Source of the DNA: Halogranum gelatinilyticum
Lineage (GTDB): Archaea > Halobacteriota > Halobacteria > Halobacteriales > Haloferacaceae
DNA: 64,000 nt
Direction: 5' to 3'
NCBI RefSeq assembly: GCF_900103715.1
Contig: NZ_FNHL01000002.1
Location: 682,001-746,000, forward strand
Positions within the stretch are counted from its first letter, which is position 1. The number at the start of each line of letters is the position of its first letter. Shown here piece after piece: positions 7,857 to 17,223 of the stretch. A program made the position numbers and the translations under genes. Below the pieces are notes generated by a model. It was given only the letters and a program-made list of their open reading frames with translations. It was not told the DNA's origin and ran no database searches.

Positions 7857-8372
7857 AGCTGACCCTTGGTGTGGCTGGTAAAAAGAGTGACGAAGTGTGC
7901 GGTGGCGTCCCGCGGGAGACTCGGCGGAAGCGACGCGCTCACGCCGGGTTTCTCCCGCTTCGACGGCTGTCCGCCGCCGCGTCTCCCCCAAACGCTGCCA
8001 GCGGGGTCGTCCCGTCGCGACCCACTCTCGAACTCGGTGGTGCTACGCGACCGTCCGGACCGGTATATATCCCACTTAGCGAGATACTTCCCCGAGGCTC
8101 GTGTCGACTCCAACGGCGTCAGCGGTCCGCGACCGCCCGCGGCCGCCGTGCCACCACTGTCATCCCGACTATCGTGTGTCGTCTCGGGCCGCGGTGTCAC
8201 CCCCCTTCACCGCGGCCACTCTCTCCGCCGACGAGCGACGGCGACGGCGCGGAACGACGTGTGACGTCAACGGGATGAGGCGACGACGAGGAACGTTCGT
8301 GACGAATTTACTCACTTCAGAGGCAATTTTTCGGATTGTAGCGTGTGCTTTTATCACACGTGACGAGTAGAC
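7857..8372. other. Intergenic region between Rieske and ppc
   Basis: These 516 bp lie between divergent genes. They hold the Rieske promoter at the left and the ppc promoter at the right. TATATAT at 8064-8070 resembles an unassigned plus-strand promoter, but no convincing ORF follows. Several frames are open only because stops are rare at high GC. I see no repeat or RNA gene. Confidence 0.6.
8342..8360 (+). promoter_or_regulatory. Palindromic TATA region of ppc
   Basis: CGTGTG (8342-8347) and CACACG (8355-8360) form a perfect 6-bp inverted repeat around CTTTTAT, a TATA-like core. The ATG candidates lie at 8373 and 8379, the right distance for a leaderless transcript. A protein bound to this palindrome would block or reposition TBP, so it is a candidate operator. 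Confidence 0.55.
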
Positions 8373-11072
8373 ATGGGTATGAGCCTCCACAACCGGACGG
8401 TCAGACAAGACGTCCGCGAGCTGGGCGCGCTACTGGGGAACGTGCTCGAAGCGCAGACGTCGACCGACGCCTTCGAGACTGTCGAGGAACTGCGGACGGC
8501 CGCCATCGCCTACCGCGATGGCTCCGAGCCGTCACGACAGCCGTTACACGACATCTACGACGAACTCGACCCCGAGAGCGAGAGTGTCGTTGCACGCGCG
8601 TTCACCACGTATTTCGAACTCATCAACCTCGCCGAGGAACGTGAGCGTGTCCGGGCAGTCCGGAAAGGCTCGCAAGAGGGTGAACTCGAAGACAGCCTCG
8701 ACGAGACCATCGCCACCCTGTCGTCGGGTGACGCCGACAGCGAGACAGTCCAGCAGGTGCTCGACGACGTGCTCATCGAGCCGACCTTCACCGCGCATCC
8801 GACTGAGGCACGCCGCAAGACGGTCAAAGCCAAGCTCCGCTCTATCGCCGACGACCTCGAAGCGCTCGACGAGCGGCGGACGACCGAACAGGAGGCCGAC
8901 CAGCTGTGGGACCGCGTCGACGCCGAGGTCACGAGCCTCTGGCAGACGCCGCAGGTCCGCAACCGACGGCCCGAGCCGACCGACGAGGCGCGCAACGTCC
9001 AGTGGTATCTGGAGAACACACTGTTCGACGTCGTCGGCGAGGTCTACAGCGAACTGGAAGAGACCGTCTCGGAGGCCTATCCGGACGTCGACGTGCCGAA
9101 GCTGTTCGAGTTCCGCTCGTGGGCCGGCAGCGACCGCGACGGCAACCCCTTCGTCACGCCCGAGGTGACGACCGAGACGCTCGAACGACAGCGGTCGGTC
9201 GTCCTCGCCAAGTACCGCACCGCCCTCAAGCGACTCTCGGGCGTCCTGAGCCAGGACGGCAACCGTATCGACGTCGGCGAGGCGTTCGAGGAGTCGCTGG
9301 CGGCGGACCGCGAGCGGCTCCCCGTCGTCGCCGACGAGACCGAGGAACGCTACCCCGACGAGCCGTACCGCCAGAAGCTGAAGCTGATGCGCGAACGGCT
9401 CGACCGCGTCGAGGACGTCCGCCCCGGCGGCTACGAGAACCACGATGAACTCATCGACGACCTCGAAGCCATCGCGACGAGCCTCGAACGCAACGGCGCG
9501 GGCAAGGTCGTCGAGACCTTCGTCCAGCCGCTGCTTCGACAGGTCGACACCTTCGGCTTCTCGCTTGCCAGCCTCGACCTCCGCGACCACCGCGAGATGC
9601 ACACCGGCGCGATTCACGAGGCACTCGAAGCCGAGGGCTTCGACTACCAGGCCATGGACGAAGACGAGCGCGTCGAACTGCTGACGGACGCCATCCTGCA
9701 GGACGAGCCGGTGCTCGACCTGAGCGAACCGGGCGACGTCTCCGACGACGCCGAGCGCGTCCTGCGACGGTTCGACAAGCTCGCCGACTGGCAGCGCGAG
9801 TACGGCGTCGGTGCCATCGACACCTACGCCATCTCGATGACCGAGGAGCCGAGTCACGTCCTCGAAGTCCTGTTCCTCGCGGACCAGGCGGGCGTCATCT
9901 CGCTCCCGGACCACTGCGGACTCGACATCGTCCCGCTCTTGGAGACCGAATCCGCCCTCAACGGCGCGCGGCGCATCATGGGCACGCTGTTCGAGAACGA
10001 GGCCTACGAGCAGGCACTCGCCGCCCGCAACGACGTCCAGGAGATCATGCTCGGCTACTCCGACTCCAACAAGGAGAACGGGGTGCTCGCGGCCAACTGG
10101 GACCTCTACAAGAACCAGCGTAGATTGGCGGACATCACCGACGACTTCGACGTGACGATGCGGCTGTTCCACGGCCGCGGCGGCTCCATCTCCCGCGGTG
10201 GCGGGCCGATGAACCAGGCGATGCTCGCGCTGCCGAACGAGACGGTCACGGGCCAGATCAAGTTCACCGAGCAGGGTGAGGCCATCGCCGAGAAGTACGC
10301 CAACCGACGCATCGCCGAGCGCAACCTCGAACAGATGCTCGACGCGCAGATCCGCTCGCGGCACAACGCCATGCTCGAACCCGAAGAGGACGTGCCCGAG
10401 GAGTGGGTCGACGCGATGGACCTCATGTGCGACGCCGCGCGGGCGGAGTATCGCGACCTGCTCAACACCGACGGCTTCGTCTCCTACTTCGAGCAGGCGA
10501 CGCCCATCACGGTCATCGAGGACCTCAACCTCGGCTCGCGGCCCGCCTCCCGAAGCGGCGAACGGACCGTCGAAGACCTCCGTGCCATCCCGTGGGTGTT
10601 CTCGTGGACCCAGTCGCGGTGTATCCTCCCCGGCTGGTACTCGCTGGCCTCGGGGCTGCAGGATTACCTCGACGACGGCGGCGACCGCGAGACGCTGAAG
10701 GAGATGTACGAGTCGTGGCCGTTCTTCCGGACGACGCTCGACAACGCGGCACTGTCGCTGGCGCGGACGGACCTCGAGATCGCCGCGGAGTACGCCGACC
10801 TCGCCGAGGCGGACCTCCGCGAGCAGTTCTTCCCGCGCGTCACCGACGAGTACCAGAACGGCGTCGACCTCGTGCTCGACATCTCCGAGCGCGACAAGCT
10901 CCTGAAGCGCGAGTGGCTCGGTGAGAGTCTCAAGCGTCGCAACCCCTACGTCGACCCGCTGAACTTCCTGCAGACGCATCTCCTGAAGCAGACCCACCGC
11001 ACGCCCGAGGAGGAGAAGACCCTCCGTCTGACGGTGAAGGGGATCGCGGCCGGGATGAAGAACACCGGATAG
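8373..11072 (+). CDS. ppc: Phosphoenolpyruvate carboxylase
   Basis: This 899-residue enzyme carboxylates PEP with bicarbonate to oxaloacetate and so refills the TCA cycle. It is the bacterial-type, full-length form. The catalytic His sits in FTAHPTEARRKT near residue 140, the GYSDSNKENG motif near 560, and the RGGSISRGGGP glycine loop near 600; the C-terminus ends in Asn-Thr-Gly. An ATG at 8379 (MSLHNRT) is an equally plausible start. It stands alone with its own promoter and a 7-bp hairpin downstream. Archaeal-type PEPC is much shorter, so this gene belongs to the bacterial-type family commonly found in haloarchaea. Confidence 0.97.
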   Translation: MGMSLHNRTVRQDVRELGALLGNVLEAQTSTDAFETVEELRTAAIAYRDGSEPSRQPLHDIYDELDPESESVVARAFTTYFELINLAEERERVRAVRKGSQEGELEDSLDETIATLSSGDADSETVQQVLDDVLIEPTFTAHPTEARRKTVKAKLRSIADDLEALDERRTTEQEADQLWDRVDAEVTSLWQTPQVRNRRPEPTDEARNVQWYLENTLFDVVGEVYSELEETVSEAYPDVDVPKLFEFRSWAGSDRDGNPFVTPEVTTETLERQRSVVLAKYRTALKRLSGVLSQDGNRIDVGEAFEESLAADRERLPVVADETEERYPDEPYRQKLKLMRERLDRVEDVRPGGYENHDELIDDLEAIATSLERNGAGKVVETFVQPLLRQVDTFGFSLASLDLRDHREMHTGAIHEALEAEGFDYQAMDEDERVELLTDAILQDEPVLDLSEPGDVSDDAERVLRRFDKLADWQREYGVGAIDTYAISMTEEPSHVLEVLFLADQAGVISLPDHCGLDIVPLLETESALNGARRIMGTLFENEAYEQALAARNDVQEIMLGYSDSNKENGVLAANWDLYKNQRRLADITDDFDVTMRLFHGRGGSISRGGGPMNQAMLALPNETVTGQIKFTEQGEAIAEKYANRRIAERNLEQMLDAQIRSRHNAMLEPEEDVPEEWVDAMDLMCDAARAEYRDLLNTDGFVSYFEQATPITVIEDLNLGSRPASRSGERTVEDLRAIPWVFSWTQSRCILPGWYSLASGLQDYLDDGGDRETLKEMYESWPFFRTTLDNAALSLARTDLEIAAEYADLAEADLREQFFPRVTDEYQNGVDLVLDISERDKLLKREWLGESLKRRNPYVDPLNFLQTHLLKQTHRTPEEEKTLRLTVKGIAAGMKNTG

Positions 11073-11102
11073 TCCGAGAATCGCGGGACTGAAGCGTCGA
11101 AT

Positions 11103-11120
11103 AGAGCGGAAACCCGCTCT
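11103..11120 (+). terminator. Hairpin downstream of ppc
   Basis: AGAGCGG (11103-11109) and CCGCTCT (11114-11120) pair perfectly with a 4-base loop, 30 bp after the ppc stop. A T-rich tail is weak, so its terminator role is only suggestive. It also lies at the 3' end of the convergent gene at 11135. Confidence 0.4.
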
Positions 11121-11134
11121 GACTTCCTCCCCTC

Positions 11135-11407
11135 TCAGTCGTTTCGACTCTTGCTGTTTCGACTCCCCGAGCGACGGCGTCGTCGGTCACGGGCGATAGC
11201 GAAGAGAAAGCCCGAGAGAAACAGCAGTTCGTTCCCGGCGTAGATGTCGAGGACGGGCGCGATGAGGTCGAAGACGGACGCTGGCGCGGCGAGTCCCAGT
11301 ATCGCCAAGACGAGTGCGGCGATGGCGGCGAGACCGGCGACCCACCGGGTCACGGCACCGCTGACGTAGCCGACGATGAAGACGAATACCGATTCGAGGA
11401 GTGTCAT
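11135..11407 (-). CDS. Small membrane protein
   Basis: This 90-residue protein has two hydrophobic segments (about residues 5-40, LESVFVFIVGYVSGAVTRWV onwards, and 45-72) and a highly basic C-terminal tail (RDRRRRRSGSRNSKSR), which would face the cytoplasm. I do not recognise a family. The tail is unusual in a proteome this acidic and might bind nucleic acid or acidic lipid. It converges with ppc and has a repeat-containing intergenic region upstream. The gene call rests on the membrane pattern and coding composition. Confidence 0.6.
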   Translation of the reverse strand: MTLLESVFVFIVGYVSGAVTRWVAGLAAIAALVLAILGLAAPASVFDLIAPVLDIYAGNELLFLSGFLFAIARDRRRRRSGSRNSKSRND

Positions 11408-11775
11408 CAGTGGAGTGTGGGTTGCGATTTACCGACGGAGGCTGGACGTCGACCGAGGATGGAGGACATGGTTGTTCTATCGTCGTGACGAGGGATAAGA
11501 CCGCTGGCGGGGGGCGAGGAGTATTCGGAGTGGTCGGTGACGAGTGTTCGGAGTAGTCGGTGTGGAGTGCTCGGAGTAATCGGCGAGCGTTCAGAGTTGT
11601 CGAGGAGTAGCCGAAACACACCGAGAGACCGCACGGCACTGCACGGCACCGCATAGCCACGTCCTCCCCAGCCGATTCGCTCACTCGCTTCCGCTCGTTC
11701 GCTCATCCCTCGCGCGTCGGTCGCGCTCACGCAGGAGCGCGACGCCGCGCGCCGGATGCGAAACTGTGCCCTCGA
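11408..11775. other. Intergenic region with tandem repeats
   Basis: These 368 bp hold about four degenerate 23-bp tandem repeats (11516-11604) and otherwise no gene I can support. Open frames on the minus strand across the repeats are Ser/Thr/Pro/Arg-rich and look spurious. Confidence 0.6.
11516..11604. repeat. Degenerate 23-bp tandem repeat, about four units
   Basis: Units start at 11516, 11539, 11562 and 11585 (the last is partial). The shared core is GAGTGTTCGGAGTAGTCGG with substitutions. Spacing is exactly 23 bp, so it is a minisatellite and not a CRISPR array, since no spacers exist. Confidence 0.85.
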
Positions 11776-12534
11776 CTATCCCGGCCGGTCCGGGTCGTCA
11801 GCGTCGAACGTCTCGTCGACGGGGTCCATGTTCATCTCGCCGAGTTCGTCCATCGACATCGGCCGGTCGCGGTCGCGGCCGGCGACTTCGACCGACACGC
11901 CGCTCGTGACGAGTGCCTGGATAGCCTCCTCGACGGTCATGTCGACGTCGTAGATCTGCTCAGTCGAGAAGTGGACGAGAAAGCCGCCCATGACGGGGTT
12001 GGGCGCGAGCGGGACGAACAGCGTCTGCATATCCATTTCGCCGACGGCGTCGTGAATCGTCCCCGGCGTGTCGGCCGTGACGAACGCCAGCGAATACGAC
12101 CCCTCGTGGGGGAACTCGACGAGCTTGACTTCTTGGAAGGTCTCGGTCTCGTCGTCGAGAACGACGTCGCTCATCCGGCGGAAACTCCGGTACAGTTCGC
12201 CGACGCCGGGGACCGCCTCGACCGCGGTGTGAAAGGTCTGGGCGTGGTTCGTTTCGGTCACATCGGCGGTCAGCCCGACGCCGAGGATGATGACGAGCAA
12301 GAACAGAAACATCACCGCTTCGATGAGGATACCTTCGACGATGGGCGAGACGCCGGGAAGATACCGGACCAGCCAGACGGTCGGGTCCAACGCGTTCGAG
12401 AGAAAGTTCAGCGCGATGCCGAGGATGAAGAGCGTCACGATGAGTGGGACCGTCAGCGCGAGCCCGGTGACGAGCCAGTGACGGAGGTTACCCGTGAGCC
12501 CCCGACCGGCCGGTGTCTTTGCCATGCAATCCAT
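11776..12534 (-). CDS. DUF502 family membrane protein
   Basis: This 252-residue protein has two long hydrophobic helices (near residues 20-50 and 65-92, VMFLFLLVIILGVGLTADV), then a soluble domain with GVGELYRSFRRMSDVV and LFVPLAPNPVMGGFLVHF, the conserved features of DUF502. The molecular role of the family is not established. The acidic tail is typical of a haloarchaeal cytoplasmic end. It starts at the first ATG (MDCMAK); the second Met, three codons later, is also possible. It stands alone between a repeat-rich intergenic region and the aldo/keto reductase. Confidence 0.85.
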   Translation of the reverse strand: MDCMAKTPAGRGLTGNLRHWLVTGLALTVPLIVTLFILGIALNFLSNALDPTVWLVRYLPGVSPIVEGILIEAVMFLFLLVIILGVGLTADVTETNHAQTFHTAVEAVPGVGELYRSFRRMSDVVLDDETETFQEVKLVEFPHEGSYSLAFVTADTPGTIHDAVGEMDMQTLFVPLAPNPVMGGFLVHFSTEQIYDVDMTVEEAIQALVTSGVSVEVAGRDRDRPMSMDELGEMNMDPVDETFDADDPDRPG

Positions 12535-12582
12535 CCGAACCGAGACCGCAAAAAACCACTTGTGACGGAACGTCTCGCTCCG

Positions 12583-13398
12583 TTAGACCTGGTTCCAGGG
12601 TGCTTCGTCGAAGTCGACGAGGCGGTTCCGGTCGTCGATGGCGTCGATGGCCGCGAGGTCCTCGTCGGACAGTTCGAGCGCCAGTGCCTCGAAGTTGTCG
12701 CGGATGTGGGCCTCGCTCGTGGCCTTCGGGATGGCGGCGACGTTGTCCTTCGAGAGCAGCCACGCGAGGCTCACCTGGTACGGCGAGGCGTCGTGGGCGT
12801 CGGCGATGTCGGCGATGGTCTCGTTGTCGGCGACTTCGCCGCGGGCGACGGGCGAGTAGGCGACGAGCGTGTGGTCGTGTTCCTGCGCGTAGCTGACGAG
12901 TTCCTCCTGCGGGAGCAGCGGATGCATCTCGACCTGGTGGGCGAACAGCGGCGCGTCCAGAATCTCGCGCGCCTCGTCGAGCTGGTCGGGGCGGAAGTTC
13001 GAGAGGCCGATGTGGTCGACGAGTCCTTCGTCGACGACCTCGTCGAGCGCGGGCAGCGTCTCCTCGGCGTCGTAGGCGTCCAGCGGCCAGTGGACGTACA
13101 TGAGGTCGACGGAGTCCAGCCCGAGGCGGTCGAGGCTCTCCTTCGTCGTCTCGACGACGTCGTCGTAGCCCGTGTTGTCGGTGTCGAGTTTCGTTGCGAC
13201 GAAGAGGTCCTCGCGGTCGCCGTCCATCTCGTCGAGCGCGCGGGCGATTCCCTCGCCGACGTACGCCTCGTTGTCGTACATCTGGGCCGTGTCGATGTTG
13301 CGGTAGCCCATCTCGATGGCCGTCCGGACGCTCTCGATACACTGCTCGCGGTCGGTGTTCTGGTACGTCCCGAGACCGAGTCGTGGCATCTGTTCCAT
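12583..13398 (-). CDS. Aldo/keto reductase
   Basis: This 271-residue TIM-barrel oxidoreductase probably reduces aldehydes or ketones with NAD(P)H. It starts MEQMPRLGLGTYQN. The catalytic tetrad is visible: Asp in YRNIDTAQMYDNE (near 38), Tyr in the same motif (near 43), Lys in FVATKLD (near 70) and His in YVHWPLD (near 102). The LSNFRPDQL and IPKATSEAHIRDNF motifs near the C-terminus are typical of the AKR superfamily. The substrate cannot be told from sequence. The start at 13398 excludes a long spurious upstream extension antisense to the saccharopine-dehydrogenase-like gene. It is divergent from that gene. Confidence 0.92.
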   Translation of the reverse strand: MEQMPRLGLGTYQNTDREQCIESVRTAIEMGYRNIDTAQMYDNEAYVGEGIARALDEMDGDREDLFVATKLDTDNTGYDDVVETTKESLDRLGLDSVDLMYVHWPLDAYDAEETLPALDEVVDEGLVDHIGLSNFRPDQLDEAREILDAPLFAHQVEMHPLLPQEELVSYAQEHDHTLVAYSPVARGEVADNETIADIADAHDASPYQVSLAWLLSKDNVAAIPKATSEAHIRDNFEALALELSDEDLAAIDAIDDRNRLVDFDEAPWNQV

Positions 13399-13521
13399 GG
13401 CCGGCTGTTCGGCCGCCGAGTCACTGAAACCCTGCGGTTCCGGCAGCCGCGACGGCACGCTCGTCGGCTCTCCGAACCAGCAGTGTTTAGCGAACTGACA
13501 CCGAAGTCTTCGACAACGACG

Positions 13522-14559
13522 ATGGCTGAGGTCCTCATCTACGGCTCGTACGGCTACACCGGCGAGCACATCGCACGGACGGCGGTCGACCGCGGCTGGA
13601 CGCCGGTGCTCGCGGGGCGCACGGAGGCGAAGGTGACCGAACTGGCCGACGAACTCGGCCTGCGAAGCCGCGTGTTCGACGTCGAGGACGCTGCCGACCA
13701 GCTCCGAGACGTCGACGTCCTGCTCAACTGTGCCGGGCCGTTCGCCCGGACGGCCGAGCCGCTGGCACGCGCGTGCATCGAGACCGGGACCGACTATCTC
13801 GACATCACGGGTGAGATCGGCGTCTTCGAGCGACTGCACCGGATGAACGACGCGGCAGCCGAGGCCGGGGTGACGCTCATGCCCGGCGTCGGCTTCGACG
13901 TCGTCCCGACCGACTGTCTCGCCGCGCATCTCCACGACAGACTGCCGGAGGCGACGTCGCTCGCGCTCGGTTTCGACGCCGTCGGCTCCTTCTCGCCGGG
14001 GACGCTGAAGACGGCCATCGAGGGACTCGGCGAGGGTGGCGTGGTCCGGCGAGAGGGGCGGCTCAAGCAGGTCCCCGCGGCGTGGAAATCCCGAAACGTC
14101 GACTTCGGCCGCGGCCGGAAGACGGCGACGACGGTCCCGTGGGGCGACGTCGCGACGGCCTACTACACGACCGGCATCCCGACCGTGGAGGTCTACACGC
14201 CGCTCCCGCGGGCAGCGCGGCTCCTCCTCCGGGCCGACCGCGTGCTGGGCGGGCTGCTCGAACGCGACGCCGTCCAGTCGGTGCTCAAACGGCTGGTCGA
14301 CAAGCGCGTCGAGGGGCCCGACGACGAAGAGTTGGAGGAGGGCTTCGTCTGGGTCTGGGGCGAGGCGACCGACGGCCGCGACACGGTCACCAGCCGCCTG
14401 CGGACGCCGCACACCTACAAGCTGACCGTCGAGACGGCCCTGCTCACGACCGAGCGCGTCGGCGACGGCGACGCCCCGGTCGGCTACCAGACGCCAGCGG
14501 GTGCGTTCGGCCCGGAGCTGATTCTCGACGTCCCGGGCGTCCAGCGTCTCGACGACTGA
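13522..14559 (+). CDS. Saccharopine dehydrogenase-like oxidoreductase
   Basis: This 345-residue protein opens with a Rossmann nucleotide-binding motif (VLIYGSYGYTGEHIARTAV) and LAGRTEAKVTELADEL. It then follows the layout of saccharopine dehydrogenase-like trans-acting enoyl reductases (LNCAGPFARTAEPL, YLDITGEIGVF, PGVGFDVVPTDCLAA). Members of this family reduce or saturate lipid or small-molecule substrates; the true substrate here is unknown. It starts at ATG 13522, and the open frame upstream is antisense to the aldo/keto reductase and is rejected. It ends 18 bp from the convergent PHP gene. Confidence 0.88.
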   Translation: MAEVLIYGSYGYTGEHIARTAVDRGWTPVLAGRTEAKVTELADELGLRSRVFDVEDAADQLRDVDVLLNCAGPFARTAEPLARACIETGTDYLDITGEIGVFERLHRMNDAAAEAGVTLMPGVGFDVVPTDCLAAHLHDRLPEATSLALGFDAVGSFSPGTLKTAIEGLGEGGVVRREGRLKQVPAAWKSRNVDFGRGRKTATTVPWGDVATAYYTTGIPTVEVYTPLPRAARLLLRADRVLGGLLERDAVQSVLKRLVDKRVEGPDDEELEEGFVWVWGEATDGRDTVTSRLRTPHTYKLTVETALLTTERVGDGDAPVGYQTPAGAFGPELILDVPGVQRLDD

Positions 14560-14577
14560 GTTCCGGGTTCGCTTGAC

Positions 14578-15477
14578 TCACTCGACGATTCGGACGGGAT
14601 CGCGGCCGCTCTCCTCGAAGAACTCTCTGAGCACCGGCGTCACTTCTCGGAGCGTCTCGGGCTCGTGGGAGTCCGAGCCGACGGTGAAGGGAACGTCGTG
14701 AGCGTCGAGCACCTCGCGGAACGACGGCGCGGGATGGTACTCCGCGTAGTCCCGCAGGATACGGCCGCCGTTGATCTCGGGGATCGTCCGCGAGTTCTGG
14801 AAGGCCTTCGCGACGCGCTCGTAGTGCTCCTCGGTCGCGTACCCTCGGAGGACGGGGTTGCGTTCGAGCAGATCGACGTGGGCGGCGATGTCGAACAGCT
14901 CCGACTCGACGAGCGCGACGAGTTTGTCGTAGTAGTCGTCGGCCAGCGCGCGCCGTTCGTCCTCGTCTTTCTTCGCGAAATAGCCCTGAAAGTGGACGTT
15001 GACGTCTTCGAGATGGTGGACGCTTCCAATCGAATAGTCGAAGTCGGCCTCGTCGAGGAACGCGGCGATCTCGGCTTCGTCCTGCGGGTCGTAGTCCATC
15101 TCGACGGCGTCGTAGAGCGTCACGTCGAACCGCTCGTTGAGATTGTCGAGTGCCTGTCGGCGTCGCTCGTATGTCTGATCGAGGTTGAATCCGAGATGGC
15201 GTTTCGTCTCCTGCATCTCCTCGCGTGCGGAGACGTTGCAGTGGTCGGCGAAGCCGATGCCGTCCAGCCCGGCCTTCTCGGCCGCGCGAGCCATCTGGAA
15301 GAGGAACCGACCGTCCGAGTAGTTCGAGTGGACGTGGTAGTCGTGGCTGTGGGTCACTGCCGGAGGTTCGCCGGGGAGGAGGTAGAAGCTGTCGCCGGTG
15401 TGGTTCGGCGTGTCGCCCCGAGACGGGGGCGGAGTCTCGTCCGGCAACCGACGCCGGAGAATTTCACGCCCGTCCAT
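14578..15477 (-). CDS. PHP-domain phosphoesterase, histidinol-phosphatase-like
   Basis: This 299-residue protein is a PHP metal-dependent phosphoesterase. Metal ligands appear in THSHDYHVHSNYSDG (near residue 45), FADHCN (near 79), SIGSVHHLED (near 155), AAHVDLLERN (near 200) and VGSDSHEPE (near 273). The layout matches HisK/HisJ-type histidinol phosphatases, so histidine biosynthesis is a reasonable role, but no other his genes are nearby. The start at 15477 gives an unusual N-terminal extension of about 40 residues before the first metal motif; a downstream start is possible. It is divergent from pyrG with 99 bp between them. Confidence 0.88.
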   Translation of the reverse strand: MDGREILRRRLPDETPPPSRGDTPNHTGDSFYLLPGEPPAVTHSHDYHVHSNYSDGRFLFQMARAAEKAGLDGIGFADHCNVSAREEMQETKRHLGFNLDQTYERRRQALDNLNERFDVTLYDAVEMDYDPQDEAEIAAFLDEADFDYSIGSVHHLEDVNVHFQGYFAKKDEDERRALADDYYDKLVALVESELFDIAAHVDLLERNPVLRGYATEEHYERVAKAFQNSRTIPEINGGRILRDYAEYHPAPSFREVLDAHDVPFTVGSDSHEPETLREVTPVLREFFEESGRDPVRIVE

Positions 15478-15576
15478 TAGACAGCTAGAACATCCTAACA
15501 TCCATGAATTTGCGCCGCTCTCCCACGGCGTTGACGGGTCCGAAACCGTTTTCAGCGACCCTCGCACACACTCGGT

Positions 15577-17223
15577 ATGCCGACGGAACCTGACACAGGT
15601 TACGACCCCGATTTGGGGAGGAAGTTCATTTTCGTGACGGGGGGTGTGATGTCCGGACTGGGGAAGGGTATCACGGCCGCCAGTACCGGCCGACTGCTCT
15701 CGAACGCTGGGTTCGACGTGACGGCCGTCAAGGTCGACCCGTATCTCAACGTCGACGCCGGGACCATGAACCCGTACGAGCACGGCGAGGTCTACGTGCT
15801 CAAGGACGGGGGCGAGGTCGACCTCGACCTGGGGAACTACGAGCGGTTCCTCGGAGTCGACATGACCTCCGACCACAACATCACCACGGGCAAGACGTAC
15901 CAGCACGTCATCGAGCGCGAGCGCGCCGGTGACTATCTGGGCAAGACGGTCCAGATCATCCCGCACGTCACCGACGATATCAAACGGCGCATCCGCGAGG
16001 CCGCCGACGGCTCGGACGTCTGTATCGTCGAGATCGGCGGGACCGTGGGCGACATCGAGTCGATGCCGTTTCTCGAAGCCCTCCGGCAGTTCGCCCACGA
16101 AGAGGACGAGGGCGACTTCCTCCTGACGCACGTCACGCTCGTTCCCAACTCGAAGAACGGCGAGCAGAAGACGAAGCCGACCCAGCACAGCGTGAAGGAA
16201 CTGCGCTCTATCGGTCTCCAGCCCGACGTCCTCGTCGGCCGCAACGAGGAGCATCTCGAGCAGGCGACGAAGGCCAAGATCGCCCAGTTCTGTGACGTCC
16301 CCACCGAGGCCGTCTTCTCGAACCCCGACGTCGAGGACATCTACCACGTTCCCCTGATGGTCGAGGACGAAGGTCTCGACGAGTTCGTGATGGAACGGCT
16401 CGACCTCACCGGCGAGGCACTGCCGAAGGCCGAGCGCGACAACAGCTGGCGCGAACTCGTCACCCGCGAGCGCGAGGGTTCCGTCGACATCGCGCTCGTC
16501 GGCAAATACGCCTTGGAAGACGCCTACATGTCCATCCACGAGGCCCTGAAACACGCGGGTCTCGAACTGGGTGTCGACGTCAACGTGCTGTGGGTTGACT
16601 CCGACAAGATGCACGACCACCACGCCGAACGCCTCCGCGAGGCCGACGGCATCGTCGTCCCCGGCGGCTTCGGCTCCCGCGGGACGCAGGGCAAGATCGA
16701 GGCCGTCCGCTACGCCCGCGAGAACGATATCCCCTTCTTGGGACTGTGTCTCGGCTTCCAGATGGCCGTCGTCGAACACGCCCGAAACGTCCTCGGCTGG
16801 GAGGGCGCGCACTCCGCGGAGATCGACGAGGACACCCCCTATCCCGTCATCGACCTGCTGCCCGAGCAGTACGACCTGCAGGACCTCGGCGGCACGATGC
16901 GTCTCGGTGCCCACGAGACGGACATCGACCCGGACTCGCTGGCGGCGTCGGTCTACGGCGCGGACGCCTGTACCGAACGGCACCGCCACCGCTACGAGGT
17001 CAATCCCGAGTATATCGACGAACTGGAGGCCGATGCGATGGTTTTCTCCGGGAAGGCCGGCAACCGGATGGAGATTCTCGAACGGACGGACCATCCGTAC
17101 TTCCTCGGCACGCAGTTCCACCCCGAGTACCGCTCGCGACCCGACCGAGCGAGTCCGCCGTTCGTCGGACTCGTCGACGCCGTGGTCGAGCGAACTGAAG
17201 AGAAGACGGAGATTCAGGCATAA
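15577..17223 (+). CDS. pyrG: CTP synthase
   Basis: This 548-residue enzyme makes CTP from UTP, ATP and glutamine. The N-terminal amidoligase domain begins [20 protein letters not shown] (P-loop) and contains [15 protein letters not shown] and [13 protein letters not shown]. The C-terminal class I glutaminase domain has the Cys nucleophile in [15 protein letters not shown] near residue 390 and the His/Glu pair in [14 protein letters not shown] near 515. The length is normal. Its stop (TAA) overlaps the ATG of guaA by one base, and guaA overlaps the third gene in the same way, which indicates one nucleotide-synthesis operon. Confidence 0.97.
   Translation: MPTEPDTGYDPDLGRKFIFVTGGVMSGLGKGITAASTGRLLSNAGFDVTAVKVDPYLNVDAGTMNPYEHGEVYVLKDGGEVDLDLGNYERFLGVDMTSDHNITTGKTYQHVIERERAGDYLGKTVQIIPHVTDDIKRRIREAADGSDVCIVEIGGTVGDIESMPFLEALRQFAHEEDEGDFLLTHVTLVPNSKNGEQKTKPTQHSVKELRSIGLQPDVLVGRNEEHLEQATKAKIAQFCDVPTEAVFSNPDVEDIYHVPLMVEDEGLDEFVMERLDLTGEALPKAERDNSWRELVTREREGSVDIALVGKYALEDAYMSIHEALKHAGLELGVDVNVLWVDSDKMHDHHAERLREADGIVVPGGFGSRGTQGKIEAVRYARENDIPFLGLCLGFQMAVVEHARNVLGWEGAHSAEIDEDTPYPVIDLLPEQYDLQDLGGTMRLGAHETDIDPDSLAASVYGADACTERHRHRYEVNPEYIDELEADAMVFSGKAGNRMEILERTDHPYFLGTQFHPEYRSRPDRASPPFVGLVDAVVERTEEKTEIQA

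Noticed and set aside
8544-10997. 817-codon open frame antisense to ppc
   Set aside because: Ppc is certain. The antisense frame is long only because stop codons are rare at this GC.
11187-11730. Minus-strand frames across the 23-bp repeats
   Set aside because: Ser/Thr/Pro/Arg-rich composition, no domain, and the frame follows the tandem repeat.
11971-13521. Upstream extension of the saccharopine-dehydrogenase-like frame
   Set aside because: It is antisense to DUF502 and aldo/keto reductase genes; the Rossmann motif starts directly at 13522.
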